NCBI GenBank assembly: GCA_916610825.1
Contig: OU744451.1
Location: 3,456,345 to 3,520,344, forward strand
DNA from: Haliclystus octoradiatus
Lineage: Eukaryota; Cnidaria; Staurozoa; Stauromedusae; Haliclystidae
DNA length: 64,000 nucleotides
Reading direction: 5' to 3'
The position numbers and the translations under genes are program-made. Positions 43,791-60,057 of the stretch are shown piece after piece. How positions within the stretch are numbered: position 1 is the stretch's first letter; every line of letters starts with the position of its first letter. The notes below the pieces were generated by a model. It was not told the origin of the DNA. It searched no databases and saw nothing but the letters and a program-made list of their open reading frames with translations.

Positions 43791-45545
43791 AACTGCCACA
43801 TATAATTTCACTTCCTAATTATAAAATATGTTGATTATTCAACCATAAACTTTTGCATGCAGGCTCTAAAAAGATAAATTATAGCAAAATTACATGAATT
43901 CTATACATCCTGCTGTGGTATGATTTTTCATCCAAAGTTATAATTTATCTAACAAAATCAACAGAAATGTATTTCAACGTGTTACTAACTACCACATATA
44001 ATTTCACTTCCTAATTATAAAAAATGTTGATTTACTCAGCCATAACCGTTTGCATGCAGGCTCTCAATGGTTAATATAGCGAAATTATATGAATTCTATA
44101 CATCCTGCTATGGTATGTTTTTTCGTCCAAAGTTAATATTTATCTAACAAAATCAACAGAAATGTTTTTCAATGTGTTACTAACTACCACAAATAATTTC
44201 ATTTCCTAATTATAAAAAATGTTGATTTACTCAGACATAACCGTTTGCATGCAGGCTCTCAATGGTTAATATAGCAAAATTACATGAATTCTATACATAC
44301 TGCTATGGTATGAGTTTTCGTCTAATGTTATAATTTAACTTACAAAACCAACAGAAATGTTTTTCAACGTGTTACTAACCACCACATATAATTTCACTTC
44401 CTAATTATAAAAAATGTTGATTTACTCAGCCATAACCGTTTGCATGCAGGCTCTCAATGGTTAATATAGCGAAATTACATGGATTCTATACATCCTGCTA
44501 TGGTATGATATTTCGTCTAATATTATAATTCAACTTACAAAATCAACAGAAATATTTTTCAACGTGTTACTAACTACCATATATAAATTAATTTCCTAAT
44601 TATAAAATATGTTGATTATTCAACCATAAACTTTTGCATGCAGGCTCTCAGAAGATAAATTATAGCAAAATTACATGAATTCCATACATCCTGCTGTGGT
44701 ATAATTTTTCATCCAAAGTTATAATTTATCTAACAAAATCAACAGAAATGTTTTTCAACGTGTTACTAACTACCAGATATAACTTCACTTCCTAATTATA
44801 AAAAATGTTGATTTACTCAGACATAACCGTTTGCATGCAGGCTCTCAATGGTTAATATAGCGAAATTACATGAATTCTATACATACTGCTATGGTATGAG
44901 TTTTCGTCTAATGTTATAATTTAACTTACAAAACCAACAGAAATGTTTTTCAACGTGTTACTAAGTACCACATATAATTTCACTTCCTAATTATAAAAAA
45001 TGTTGATTTACTCAGCCATAACCGTTTGCATGCAGGCTCTCAATGGTTAATATAGCGAAATTACATGGATACTATACATCCTGCTATGGTATGATTTTTC
45101 GTCCAAAGTTAATATTTATCTAACAAAATCAACAGAAATGTTTTTCAATGTGTTACTAACTACCACAAATAATTTCATTTCCTAATTATAAAAAATGTTG
45201 ATTTACTCATCCATAACCGTTTGCATGCAGGCTCTCAATGGTTAATATAGCGAAATTACATGAATTCTATACATCCTGCTATGGTATGATATTTCGTCTA
45301 ATATTATAATTCAACTTACAAAATCAACAGAAATATTTTTCAACGTGTTACTAACTACCACATATCATTTCACTTCCTAATTATAAAAAATGTTGATTTA
45401 CTCAGCCATAATAGTTTGCATGCAGGCTCTCAATGGTATAGCGAAATTACATGAATTCTATACATCCTGCTATGGCATAATTTTTTGTCCAAAGTTAAGA
45501 TTTAACTTAGAAAATCAACAGAAATATTTTTTAACTTGTTACAAA

Positions 45546-45784
45546 CCCCTGCGAAAAGAGGTTCAGGAGTTCATGAAGAGTTCATGAACAGTTCATGAAC
45601 ATTAAATGGCTCCAAATTTCCTGAACTGTTCATGAACTGTTCATGAATTGTTTATGAACAGTTCATCAACCCTCACAGACAGTTCATAAACAGTTCATGA
45701 AAATTTGGGGCCATTTAACGTTCATGAACTGTTCATGAACTGTTCATGAACTGTTCATGAACTGCTGAACATTTTTCGCAGGGG
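45546..45784. mobile_element. Hairpin element, site-2, 239 bp form
   Basis: Nearly identical to 43552-43790 and 48712-48950. Confidence 0.85.
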
Positions 45785-48711
45785 AACTGCCACATATAAT
45801 TTCACTTCCTAATTATAAAAAATGTTGATTTACTCAGCCATAACCGTTTGCATGCAGGCTCTCAATAGTTGATATAGTGAAATTATATGAATTCTATACC
45901 TCCTGCTATGGTATGATTTTTCGTCCAAAGTTATAATTTATCTAACAAAATCAACAGAAATGTATTTCAACGTGTTACTAACTACCACATATAATTTCAC
46001 TTCCTAATTATAAAAAATGTTGATTTACTCAGCCATAACCGTTTGCATGCAGGCTCTCAATAGTTGATATAGTGAAATTATATGAATTCTATACCTCCTG
46101 CTATGGTATGATTTTTCGTCCAAAGTTATAATTTAACTTACAAAATCAACAGAAATGTTTCTCAACGTGTTACTAACTACCACATATAAATTAATTTCCT
46201 AATTATAAAATATGTTGATTATTCAACCATAAACTTTTGCATGCAGGCTCTCAAAAGATAAATTATAGCAAAATTACATGAATTCTATACATCCTGCTGT
46301 GGTATGATTTTTCATCCAAAGTTATAATTTATCTAACAAAATCAACAGAAATGTATTTCAACGTGTTACTAACTACCACATATAATTTCACTTCCTAATT
46401 ATAAAAAATGTTGATTTACTCAGCCATAACCGTTTGCATGCAGGCTCTCAATGGTTAATATAGCGAAATTATATGAATTCTATACATCCTGCTATGGTAT
46501 GTTTTTTCGTCCAAAGTTAATATTTATCTAACAAAATCAACAGAAATGTTTTTCAATGTGTTACTAACTACCACAAATAATTTCATTTCCTAATTATAAA
46601 AAAATGTTGATTTACTCAGACATAACCGTTTGCATGCAGGCTCTCAATGGTTAATATAGCAAAATTACATGAATTCTATACATACTGCTATGGTATGAGT
46701 TTTCGTCTAATGTTATAATTTAACTTACAAAACCAACAGAAATGTTTTTCAACGTGTTACTAACTACCACATATAATTTCACTTCTTAATTATAAAAAAT
46801 GTTGATTTACTCAGCCATAACCGTTTGCATGCAGGCTCTCAATGGTTAATATAGCGAAATTACATGGATTCTATACATCCTGCTATGGTATGATATTTCG
46901 TCTAATATTATAATTCAACTTACAAAATCAACAGAAATATTTTTCAACGTGTTACTAACTACCATATATAAATTAATTTCCTAATTATAAAATATGTTGA
47001 TTATTCAACCGTAAACTTTTGCATGCAGGCTCTCAGAAGATAAATTATAGCAAAATTACATGAATTCTATACATCCTGCTGTGGTATGATTTTTCATCCA
47101 AAGTTATAATTTATCTAACAAAATCAACAGAAATGTATTTCAACGTGTTACTAACTACCACATATAATTTCACTTCCTAATTATAAAAAATGTTGATTTA
47201 CTCAGCCATAACCGTTTGCATGCAGGCTCTCAATGGTTAATATAGCGAAATTATATGAATTCTATACATCCTGCTATGGTATGTTTTTTCGTCCAAAGTT
47301 AATATTTATCTAACAAAATCAACAGAAATGTTTTTCAATGTGTTACTAACTACCACAAATAATTTCATTTCCTAATTATAAAAAATGTTGATTTACTCAG
47401 ACATAACCGTTTGCATGCAGGCTCTCAATGGTTAATATAGCAAAATTACATGAATTCTATACATACTGCTATGGTATGAGTTTTCGTCTAATGTTATAAT
47501 TTAACTTACAAAACCAACAGAAATGTTTTTCAACGTGTTACTAACCACCACATATAATTTCACTTCCTAATTATAAAAAATGTTGATTTACTCAGCCATA
47601 ACCGTTTGCATGCAGGCTCTCAATGGTTAATATAGCGAAATTACATGGATTCTATACATCCTGCTATGGTATGATATTTCGTCTAATATTATAATTCAAC
47701 TTACAAAATCAACAGAAATATTTTTCAACGTGTTACTAACTACCATATATAAATTAATTTCCTAATTATAAAATATGTTGATTATTCAACCATAAACTTT
47801 TGCATGCAGGCTCTCAGAAGATAAATTATAGCAAAATTACATGAATTCCATACATCCTGCTGTGGTATAATTTTTCATCCAAAGTTATAATTTATCTAAC
47901 AAAATCAACAGAAATGTTTTTCAACGTGTTACTAACTACCAGATATAACTTCACTTCCTAATTATAAAAAATGTTGATTTACTCAGACATAACCGTTTGC
48001 ATGCAGGCTCTCAATGGTTAATATAGCGAAATTACATGAATTCTATACATACTGCTATGGTATGAGTTTTCGTCTAATGTTATAATTTAACTTACAAAAC
48101 CAACAGAAATGTTTTTCAACGTGTTACTAAGTACCACATATAATTTCACTTCCTAATTATAAAAAATGTTGATTTACTCAGCCATAACCGTTTGCATGCA
48201 GGCTCTCAATGGTTAATATAGCGAAATTACATGGATACTATACATCCTGCTATGGTATGATTTTTCGTCCAAAGTTAATATTTATCTAACAAAATCAACA
48301 GAAATGTTTTTCAATGTGTTACTAACTACCACAAATAATTTCATTTCCTAATTATAAAAAATGTTGATTTACTCAGCCATAACCGTTTGCATGCAGGCTC
48401 TCAATGGTTAATATAGCGAAATTACATGAATTCTATACATCCTGCTATGGTATGATATTTCGTCTAATATTATAATTCAACTTACAAAATCAACAGAAAT
48501 ATTTTTCAACGTGTTACTAACTACCACATATCATTTCACTTCCTAATTATAAAAAATGTTGATTTACTCAGCCATAATAGTTTGCATGCAGGCTCTCAAT
48601 GGTATAGCGAAATTACATGAATTCTATACATCCTGCTATGGCATAATTTTTTGTCCAAAGTTAAGATTTAACTTAGAAAATCAACAGAAATATTTTTTAA
48701 CTTGTTACAAA

Positions 48712-48950
48712 CCCCTGCGAAAAGAGGTTCAGGAGTTCATGAAGAGTTCATGAACAGTTCATGAACATTAAATGGCTCCAAATTTCCTGAACTGTTCATG
48801 AACTGTTCATGAATTGTTTATGAACAGTTCATCAACCCTCACAGACAGTTCATAAACAGTTCATGAAAATTTGGGGCCATTTAACGTTCATGAACTGTTC
48901 ATGAACTGTTCATGAACTGTTCATGAACTGCTGAACATTTTTCGCAGGGG
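48712..48950. mobile_element. Hairpin element, site-2, 239 bp form
   Basis: Copy of 45546-45784 at the 3166-bp higher-order offset. Confidence 0.85.
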
Positions 48951-51096
48951 AACTGCCACATATAATTTCACTTCCTAATTATAAAAAATGTTGATTTACT
49001 CAGCCATAACCGTTTGCATGCAGGCTCTCAATAGTTGATATAGTGAAATTATATGAATTCTATACCTCCTGCTATGGTATGATTTTTCGTCCAAAGTTAT
49101 AATTTATCTAACAAAATCAACAGAAATGTATTTCAACGTGTTACTAACTACCACATATAATTTCACTTCCTAATTATAAAAAATGTTGATTTACTCAGCC
49201 ATAACCGTTTGCATGCAGGCTCTCAATAGTTGATATAGTGAAATTATATGAATTCTATACCTCCTGCTATGGTATGATTTTTCGTCCAAAGTTATAATTT
49301 AACTTACAAAATCAACAGAAATGTTTCTCAACGTGTTACTAACTACCACATATAAATTAATTTCCTAATTATAAAATATGTTGATTATTCAACCATAAAC
49401 TTTTGCATGCAGGCTCTCAAAAGATAAATTATAGCAAAATTACATGAATTCTATACATCCTGCTGTGGTATGATTTTTCATCCAAAGTTATAATTTATCT
49501 AACAAAATCAACAGAAATGTATTTCAACGTGTTACTAACTACCACATATAATTTCACTTCCTAATTATAAAAAATGTTGATTTACTCAGCCATAACCGTT
49601 TGCATGCAGGCTCTCAATGGTTAATATAGCGAAATTATATGAATTCTATACATCCTGCTATGGTATGTTTTTTCGTCCAAAGTTAATATTTATCTAACAA
49701 AATCAACAGAAATGTTTTTCAATGTGTTACTAACTACCACAAATAATTTCATTTCCTAATTATAAAAAAATGTTGATTTACTCAGACATAACCGTTTGCA
49801 TGCAGGCTCTCAATGGTTAATATAGCAAAATTACATGAATTCTATACATACTGCTATGGTATGAGTTTTCGTCTAATGTTATAATTTAACTTACAAAACC
49901 AACAGAAATGTTTTTCAACGTGTTACTAACTACCACATATAATTTCACTTCTTAATTATAAAAAATGTTGATTTACTCAGCCATAACCGTTTGCATGCAG
50001 GCTCTCAATGGTTAATATAGCGAAATTACATGGATTCTATACATCCTGCTATGGTATGATATTTCGTCTAATATTATAATTCAACTTACAAAATCAACAG
50101 AAATATTTTTCAACGTGTTACTAACTACCATATATAAATTAATTTCCTAATTATAAAATATGTTGATTATTCAACCGTAAACTTTTGCATGCAGGCTCTC
50201 AGAAGATAAATTATAGCAAAATTACATGAATTCCATACATCCTGCTGTGGTATAATTTTTCATCCAAAGTTATAATTTATCTAACAAAATCAACAGAAAT
50301 GTTTTTCAACGTGTTACTAACTACCAGATATAACTTCACTTCCTAATTATAAAAAATGTTGATTTACTCAGACATAACCGTTTGCATGCAGGCTCTCAAT
50401 GGTTAATATAGCGAAATTACATGAATTCTATACATACTGCTATGGTATGACTTTTCGTCTAATGTTATAATTTAACTTACAAAACCAACAGAAATGTTTT
50501 TCAACGTGTTACTAACTACCACATATAATTTCACTTCCTAATTATAAAAAATGTTGATTTACTCAGCCATAACCGTTTGCATGCAGGCTCTCAATGGTTA
50601 ATATAGCGAAATTACATGGATTCTATACATCCTGCTATGGTATGATTTTTCGTCCAAAGTTAATATTTATCTAACAAAATCAACAGAAATGTTTTTCAAT
50701 GTGTTACTAACTACCACAAATAATTTCATTTCCTAATTATAAAAAATGTTGATTTACTCAGCCATAACCGTTTGCATGCAGGCTCTCAATGGTTAATATA
50801 GCGAAATTACATGAATTCTATACATCCTGCTATGGTATGATATTTCGTCTAATATTATAATTCAACTTACAAAATCAACAGAAATGTTTTTCAACGTGTT
50901 ACTAACTACCACATATCATTTCACTTCCTAATTATAAAAAATGTTGATTTACTCAGCCATAATAGTTTGCATGCAGGCTCTCAATGGTATAGCGAAATTA
51001 CATGAATTCTATACATCCTGCTATGGCATAATGTTTTGTCCAAAGTTAAGATTTAACTTAGAAAATCAACAGAAATATTTTTTAACTTGTTACAAA

Positions 51097-51335
51097 CCCC
51101 TGCGAAAAGAGGTTCAGGAGTTCATGAAGAGTTCATGAACAGTTCATGAACATTAAATGACTCCAATTTTCCTGAACTGTTCATGAACTGTTCATGAATT
51201 GTTCATGAACAGTTCATCAACCCTCACAGACAGTTCATAAACAGTTCATGAAAATTTGGGGCCATTTAACGTTCATGAACTGTTCATGAACTGTTCATGA
51301 ACTGTTCATGAACTGCTGAACATTTTTCGCAGGGG
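51097..51335. mobile_element. Hairpin element, site-2, 239 bp form
   Basis: Same family; the following monomer reads gggaaatgcc, a variant shared with 53677, 62875 and (as gggaaaggcc) 58878. Confidence 0.85.
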
Positions 51336-53676
51336 AAATGCCACATATAATTTCAATTCCTAATTATAAATAATGTTGATTTACTCAGCAATAACTGTTT
51401 GCATGCAGGCTCTCAATAGTTAATATAGTGAAATTACATGAATTCTATACATCCTGCTATGGTATGATTTTCGTCCAAAGTTATAATTTAGCTTACAAAA
51501 TCAACAGAAATGTTTCTCAACGTGTTACTAACTACCACATATAAATTAATTTCCTAATTATAAAATATGTTGATTATTCAACCATAAACTTTTGCATGCA
51601 GGCTCTCAGAAGATAAATTATAGCAAAATTACATGAATTCTATACATCCTGCTGTGGTATGATTTTTAATCCAAAGTTATAATTTATCTAACAAAATCAA
51701 CAGAAATGTTTTTCAACGTGTTACTAACTACCAGATATAATTTCACTTCCTAATTATAAAAAATGTTGATTTACTCAGCCATAACCGTTTGCATGCAGGC
51801 TCTCAATAGTTGATATAGTGAAATTATATGAATTCTATACCTCCTGCTATGGTATGATTTTTCGTCCAAAGTTATAATTTAACTTACAAAATCAACAGAA
51901 ATGTTTCTCAACGTGTTACTAACTACCACATATAAATTAATTTCCTAATTATAAAATATGTTGATTATTCAACCATAAACTTTTGCATGCAGGCTCTCAA
52001 AAGATAAATTATAGCAAAATTACATGAATTCTATACATCCTGCTGTGGTATGATTTTTCATCCAAAGTTATAATTTATCTAACAAAATCAACAGAAATGT
52101 ATTTCAACGTGTTACTAACTACCACATATAATTTCACTTCCTAATTATAAAAAATGTTGATTTACTCAGCCATAACCGTTTGCATGCAGGCTCTCAATGG
52201 TTAATATAGCGAAATTATATGAATTCTATACATCCTGCTATGGTATGTTTTTTCGTCCAAAGTTAATATTTATCTAACAAAATCAACAGAAATGTTTTTC
52301 AATGTGTTACTAACTACCACAAATAATTTCATTTCCTAATTATAAAAAAATGTTGATTTACTCAGACATAACCGTTTGCATGCAGGCTCTCAATGGTTAA
52401 TATAGCAAAATTACATGAATTCTATACATACTGCTATGGTATGAGTTTTCGTCTAATGTTATAATTTAACTTACAAAACCAACAGAAATGTTTTTCAACG
52501 TGTTACTAACTACCACATATAATTTCACTTCCTAATTATAAAAAATGTTGATTTACTCAGCCATAACCGTTTGCATGCAGGCTCTCAATGGTTAATATAG
52601 CGAAATTACATGGATTCTATACATCCTGCTATGGTATGATATTTCGTCTAATATTATAATTCAACTTACAAAATCAACAGAAATATTTTTCAACGTGTTA
52701 CTAACTACCATATATAAATTAATTTCCTAATTATAAAATATGTTGATTATTCAACCGTAAACTTTTGCATGCAGGCTCTCAGAAGATAAATTATAGCAAA
52801 ATTACATGAATTCCATACATCCTGCTGTGGTATAATTTTTCATCCAAAGTTATAATTTATCTAACAAAATCAACAGAAATGTTTTTCAACGTGTTACTAA
52901 CTACCAGATATAACTTCACTTCCTAATTATAAAAAATGTTGATTTACTCAGACATAACCGTTTGCATGCAGGCTCTCAATGGTTAATATAGCGAAATTAC
53001 ATGAATTCTATACATACTGCTATGGTATGAGTTTTCGTCTAATGTTATAATTTAACTTACAAAACCAACAGAAATGTTTTTCAACGTGTTACTAACTACC
53101 ACATATAATTTCACTTCCTAATTATAAAAAATGTTGATTTACTCAGCCATAACCGTTTGCATGCAGGCTCTCAATGGTTAATATAGCGAAATTACATGGA
53201 TTCTATACATCCTGCTATGGTATGATTTTTCGTCCAAAGTTAATATTTATCTAACAAAATCAACAGAAATGTTTTTCAATGTGTTACTAACTACCACAAA
53301 TAATTTCATTTCCTAATTATAAAAAATGTTGATTTACTCAGCCATAACCGTTTGCATGCAGGCTCTCAATGGTTAATATAGCGAAATTACATGAATTCTA
53401 TACATCCTGCTATGGTATGATATTTCGTCTAATATTATAATTCAACTTACAAAATCAACAGAAATGTTTTTCAACGTGTTACTAACTACCACATATCATT
53501 TCACTTCCTAATTATAAAAAATGTTGATTTACTCAGCCATAATAGTTTGCATGCAGGCTCTCAATGGTATAGCGAAATTACATGAATTCTATACATCCTG
53601 CTATGGCATAATGTTTTGTCCAAAGTTAAGATTTAACTTAGAAAATCAACAGAAATATTTTTTAACTTGTTACAAA

Positions 53677-53915
53677 CCCCTGCGAAAAGAGGTTCAGGAG
53701 TTCATGAAGAGTTCATGAACAGTTCATGAACATTAAATGACTCCAATTTTCCTGAACTGTTCATGAACTGTTCATGAATTGTTCATGAACAGTTCATCAA
53801 CCCTCACAGACAGTTCATAAACAGTTCATGAAAATTTGGGGCCATTTAACGTTCATGAACTGTTCATGAACTGTTCATGAACTGTTCATGAACTGCTGAA
53901 CATTTTTCGCAGGGG
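53677..53915. mobile_element. Hairpin element, site-2, 239 bp form
   Basis: Copy of 51097-51335 at the 2580-bp offset. Confidence 0.85.
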
Positions 53916-54888
53916 AAATGCCACATATAATTTCAATTCCTAATTATAAATAATGTTGATTTACTCAGCAATAACTGTTTGCATGCAGGCTCTCAATAGT
54001 TAATATAGTGAAATTACATGAATTCTATACATCCTGCTATGGTATGATTTTCGTCCAAAGTTATAATTTAGCTTACAAAATCAACAGAAATGTTTCTCAA
54101 CGTGTTACTAACTACCACATATAAATTAATTTCCTAATTATAAAATATGTTGATTATTCAACCATAAACTTTTGCATGCAGGCTCTCAGAAGATAAATTA
54201 TAGCAAAATTACATGAATTCTATACATCCTGCTGTGGTATGATTTTTAATCCAAAGTTATAATTTATCTAACAAAATCAACAGAAATGTTTTTCAACGTG
54301 TTACTAACTACCAGATATAATTTCACTTCCTAATTATAAAAAATGTTGATTTACTCAGCCATAACCGTTTGCATGCAGGCTCTCAATAATTAATATAGCG
54401 AAATTACATGGATTCTATACATCCTGCTATGGTATGATTTTTCGTCCAAAATTAATATTTATCTAACAAAATCAACAGAAATGTTTTTCAATGTGTTACT
54501 AACTACCACAAATAATTTCACTTCCTAATTATAAAAAATGTTGATTTACTCAGCCATAACCGTTTGCATGCAGGCTCTCAATGGTTAATATAGCGAAATT
54601 ACATGAATTCTATACATCCTGCTATGGTATGATATTTCGTCTAATATTATAATTCAACTTACAAAATCAACAGAAATATTTTTCAACGTGTTACTAACTA
54701 CCACATATCATTTCACTTCCTAATTCTAAAAAATGTTGATTTACTCAGCCATAATAGTTTGCATGCAGGCTCTCAATGGTATAGCGAAATTACATGAATT
54801 CTATACATCCTGCTATGGCATAATTTTTTGTCCAAAGTTAAGATTTAACTTAGAAAATCAACAGAAATATTTTTTAACGTGTTACAAA

Positions 54889-55138
54889 CCCCTGCGAAAA
54901 GAGGTTCAGGAGTTCATGAAGAGTTCATGAAGAGTTCATGAACAGTTCATGAACATTAAATGGCTCCAATTTTCCTGAACTGTTCATGAACTGTTCATGA
55001 ATTGTTCATGAACAGTTCTTCAACCCTCATAGACAGTTCATAAACAGTTCATGAAAATTTGGGGCCATTTAACGTTCATGAACTGTTCATGAACTGTTCA
55101 TGAACTGTTCATGAACTGCTGAAAATTTTTAGCAGGGG
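54889..55138. mobile_element. Hairpin element, site-2, 250 bp form
   Basis: Has one extra 12-bp repeat of gaagagttcat and a changed right terminus (tttttagcagggg). Confidence 0.85.
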
Positions 55139-56113
55139 AACTGCCACATATAATTTCAATTCCTAATTATAAATAATGTTGATTTACTCAGCCATAACTG
55201 TTTGCATGCAGGCTCTCAAGAGATAAATTATAGCAAAATTACATGAATTCTATACATCCTGCTGTGGTATGATTTTTCATCCAAAGTTATAATTTATCTA
55301 ACAAAATCAACAGAAATGTTTTTCAACGTGTTACTAACTACCAGATATAAATTCATTTCCTAATTATAAAAAATGCTGATTTACTCAACCATAACCTTTT
55401 GCATGCAGGCTCTCAATAGTTAATTTAACGAAATTACATGAATTCTATACATCCTGCTATGGTATGATATTTCGTCTAATGTTATAATTCAACTTACAAA
55501 ATCAACAGAAACTTTTTTCAATGTGATACTAACTACCACATATAATTTCACTTCCTAAATATAAAAAATGTTGATTTCCTCAGCCATAACCGATTGTATG
55601 TAGGCTCTCAATGGTTAATATAGCGAAATTACATGAATTCTATACATCCTGCTATGGCATGAGTTTTCGTCCAAGGTTATAATTTAACTTACAAAATCAA
55701 CAGAAATTTTTTTCAACGTGTTACTAACTACCACATATAATTTCACTTCCTAATTATAAAAAATGTTGATTTACTCAGCCATAACCGTTTGCATGGAGGC
55801 TCTCAATAGTTAATGTAGCGAAATTACATGAATTCTATTCATCCTGCTATGGTATGATATTTCGTCTAATGTTATAATTCAACTTACAAAATCAACAGAA
55901 ATATTTCTCAACGTGTTACTAACTACCACATATCATTTCACTTCCTATTTATAAAAAGTGTTGATTTACTCAGCCATAATAGTTTGCATGCAGGCTCTCA
56001 ATGGTATAGCGAAATTACATGAATTCTATACCTCCTGCTATGGCATAATTTTTTGTCCAAAGTTAAGATTTAACTTAGAAAACCAAGAGAAATATTTTTT
56101 AACTTGTTACAAA

Positions 56114-56352
56114 CCCCTGCGAAAAGAGGTTCAGGAGTTCATGAACAGTTCATGAACAGTTCATGAACATTAAATGGCTCCAATTTTCCTGAACTGTTCA
56201 TGAACTCTTCATGAATTGTTCATGAACAGTTCATGAACCCTCACAGACAGTTCATAAACAGTTCATGAAAATTTAGGGCCAGTTAACGTTCATGAACTGT
56301 TCATGAACTGTTCATGATCTGTTAATGAACTCCTGAACTTTTTTCGCAGGGG
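56114..56352. mobile_element. Hairpin element, site-2, 239 bp form
   Basis: Variant with ctcttcatgaattg in the left arm and ccagttaacgttc in the right arm. Copied at 61283. Confidence 0.85.
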
Positions 56353-58877
56353 AACTACAACATATAATTTCAATTCCTAATTATAAAGAATGTTGATTTA
56401 CTCAGCCATAACTGTTTGCATGCAGGCTCTCAATAGTTAATATAGTGAAATTATATGAATTCTATACATCCTGCTATGGTATGATTTTTCGTTCAAAGTA
56501 ATAATTTAACATACAAAATCAACAGAAATGTTTCTCAACGTGTTACTAACTACCACATACAAATTCATTTCCTAATTATAAAAAATGCTGATTTACTCAA
56601 CCATAACCTTTTGCATGCAGGCTCTCAATAGTTAATTTAACGACATTACATGAATTCTATACATCCTGCTATGGCATGAGTTTTCCTCCAAGGTTATAAT
56701 TTAACTTACAAAATCAACAGAAACTTTTTTCAACGTGTTACTAACTACCACATATAATTTCACTTCCTAAATATAAAAAATGTTGATTTACTCAGCCTTA
56801 ACCGTTTGTATGTAGGCTCTCAATGGTTAATATAGCGAAATTACATGAATTCTATACATCCTGCTATGGCATGAGTTTTCCTCCAAGGTTATAATTTAAC
56901 TTACAAAATCAACAGAAACTTTTTTCAACGTGTTACTAACTACCACATATAATTTCAATTCTTAATTATAAAAAGTGTTGATTTACTCAGCCATAACAGT
57001 TTGCATGCAGGCTCTCAATTGTTAAAAGAGCGAAATTACATGAATTCTATACATCCTGCTATGGTATGATTTTTCGTCCGAAGTTATAATTTACCTTACA
57101 AAATCAACAGAAATGTTTCTCAACGTGTTACTAACTACCACATATAAATTAATTTCCTAATTATAAAATATGTTGATTATTCAACCATAAACTTTTGCAT
57201 GCAGGCTCTCAAAAGATAAATTATAGCAAAATTACATGAATTCTATACATCCTGCTGTGGTATGATTTTTCATTATAATTTATCTAACAAAATCAACAGA
57301 AATGTTTTTCAACGTGTTACTAACTACCAAATTTATATTCATTTCCTAATTATAAAAAATGCTGATTTACTCAACCATAACCTTTTGCATGCAGGCTCTC
57401 AATAGTTAATTTAACGAAATTACATGAATTCTATACATCCTGCTATGGTATGATTTTCGTCCAAAGTTATAATTTATCTAACAAAATCAACAGAAATGTT
57501 TTTCAGCGTGTTACTAACTACCACATATAATTTCAATTCTTAATTATAAAAAGTGTTGATTTACTCAGCCATAACCGTTTGCATGCAGGCTCTCAATGGT
57601 TAATATAGCGAAATTACATGAATTCTATAAATCCTGCTATGGTATGATATTTCGTCTAATGTTATAATTCAACTTACAAAATCAACAGAAACTTTTTTCA
57701 ACGTGTTACTAACTACCACATATAATTTCAATTCTTAATTATAAAAAGTGTTGATTTACTCAGCCATAACCGTTTGCATGCAGGCTCTCAATGGTTAATA
57801 TAGCGAAATTACATGAATTCTATACATCCTGCTATGGTTTGAGTTTTCGTCCAAGGTTATAATTTAACATACAAAATCAACAGAAATGTTTCTCAACGTG
57901 TTACTAACTACCACATATAATTTCATTTCCTAATTATAAAAAATGCTGATTTACTCAACCATAACCTTTTGCATGCAGGCTCTCAATAGCTAATTTAACG
58001 AAATTACATGAATTCTATACATCCTGCTATGGTATGATTTTCGTCCAAAGTTATAATTTATCTAACAAAATCAACAGAAATGTTTTTCAACGTGTTACTA
58101 ACTACCACATATAATTTCAATTCTTAATTATAAAAAGTGTTGATTTACTCAGCCATAACCGTTTGCATGCAGGCTCTCAATGGTTAATATAGCGAAATTA
58201 CATGAATTCTATACATACTGCTATGGTATGAGTTTTCGTCTAATGTTATAATTTAACTTACAAAACCAACAGAAATGTTTTTCAACGTGTTACTAACTAC
58301 CACATATAATTTCACTTCCTAATTATAAAAAATGTTGATTTACTCAGCCATAACAGTTTGCATGCAGGCTCTCAATGGTTAATATAGCGAAATTACATGG
58401 ATTCTATACATCCTGCTATGATATGATTTTTCGTCCAAAATTAATATTTATCTAACAAAATCAACAGAAATGTTTTTCAATGTGTTACTAACTACCACAA
58501 ATAATTTCATTTCCTAATTATAAAAAATGTTGATTTACTCAGCCATAACCGTTTGCATGCAGGCTCTCAATGGTTAATATAGCGAAATTACATGAATTCT
58601 ATACATCCTGCTATGGTATGATATTTCGTCTAATATTATAATTCAACTTACAAAATCAACAGAAATGTTTTTCAACGTGTTACTAACTACCACATATCAT
58701 TTCACTTCCTAATTATAAAAAATGTTGATTTACTCAGCCATAATAGTTTGCATGCAGGCTCTCAATGGTATAGCGAAATTACATGAATTCTATACATCCT
58801 GCTATGGCATAATGTTTTGTCCAAAGTTAAGATTTAACTTAGAAAATCAACAGAAATATTTTTTAACTTGTTACAAA

Positions 58878-59084
58878 CCCCTGCGAAAAGAGGTTCAGGA
58901 GTTCATGAAGAGTTCATGAACAGTTCATGAACATTAAATGACTCCAATTTTCCTGAACTGTTCATGAACTGTTCATGAATTGTTCATAAACAGTTCATGA
59001 AAATTTGGGGCCATTTAACGTTCATGAACTGTTCATGAACTGTTCATGAACTGTTCATGAACTGCTGAACATTTTTCGCAGGGG
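58878..59084. mobile_element. Hairpin element, site-2, 207 bp deletion form
   Basis: Copy of the 53677 hairpin lacking about 32 bp around the central cctcacagacag block. Confidence 0.85.
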
Positions 59085-60057
59085 AAAGGCCACATATAAT
59101 TTCAATTCCTAATTATAAATAATGTTGATTTACTCAGCAATAACTGTTTGCATGCAGGCTCTCAATAGTTAATATAGTGAAATTACATGAATTCTATACA
59201 TCCTGCTATGGTATGATTTTCGTCCAAAGTTATAATTTAGCTTACAAAATCAACAGAAATGTTTCTCAACGTGTTACTAACTACCACATATAAATTAATT
59301 TCCTAATTATAAAATATGTTGATTATTCAACCATAAACTTTTGCATGCAGGCTCTCAGAAGATAAATTATAGCAAAATTACATGAATTCTATACATCCTG
59401 CTGTGGTATGATTTTTAATCCAAAGTTATAATTTATCTAACAAAATCAACAGAAATGTTTTTCAACGTGTTACTAACTACCAGATATAATTTCACTTCCT
59501 AATTATAAAAAATGTTGATTTACTCAGCCATAACCGTTTGCATGCAGGCTCTCAATAATTAATATAGCGAAATTACATGGATTCTATACATCCTGCTATG
59601 GTATGATTTTTCGTCCAAAATTAATATTTATCTAACAAAATCAACAGAAATGTTTTTCAATGTGTTACTAACTACCACAAATAATTTCACTTCCTAATTA
59701 TAAAAAATGTTGATTTACTCAGCCATAACCGTTTGCATGCAGGCTCTCAATGGTTAATATAGCGAAATTACATGAATTCTATACATCCTGCTATGGTATG
59801 ATATTTCGTCTAATATTATAATTCAACTTACAAAATCAACAGAAATATTTTTCAACGTGTTACTAACTACCACATATCATTTCACTTCCTAATTCTAAAA
59901 AATGTTGATTTACTCAGCCATAATAGTTTGCATGCAGGCTCTCAATGGTATAGCGAAATTACATGAATTCTATACATCCTGCTATGGCATAATTTTTTGT
60001 CCAAAGTTAAGATTTAACTTAGAAAATCAACAGAAATATTTTTTAACGTGTTACAAA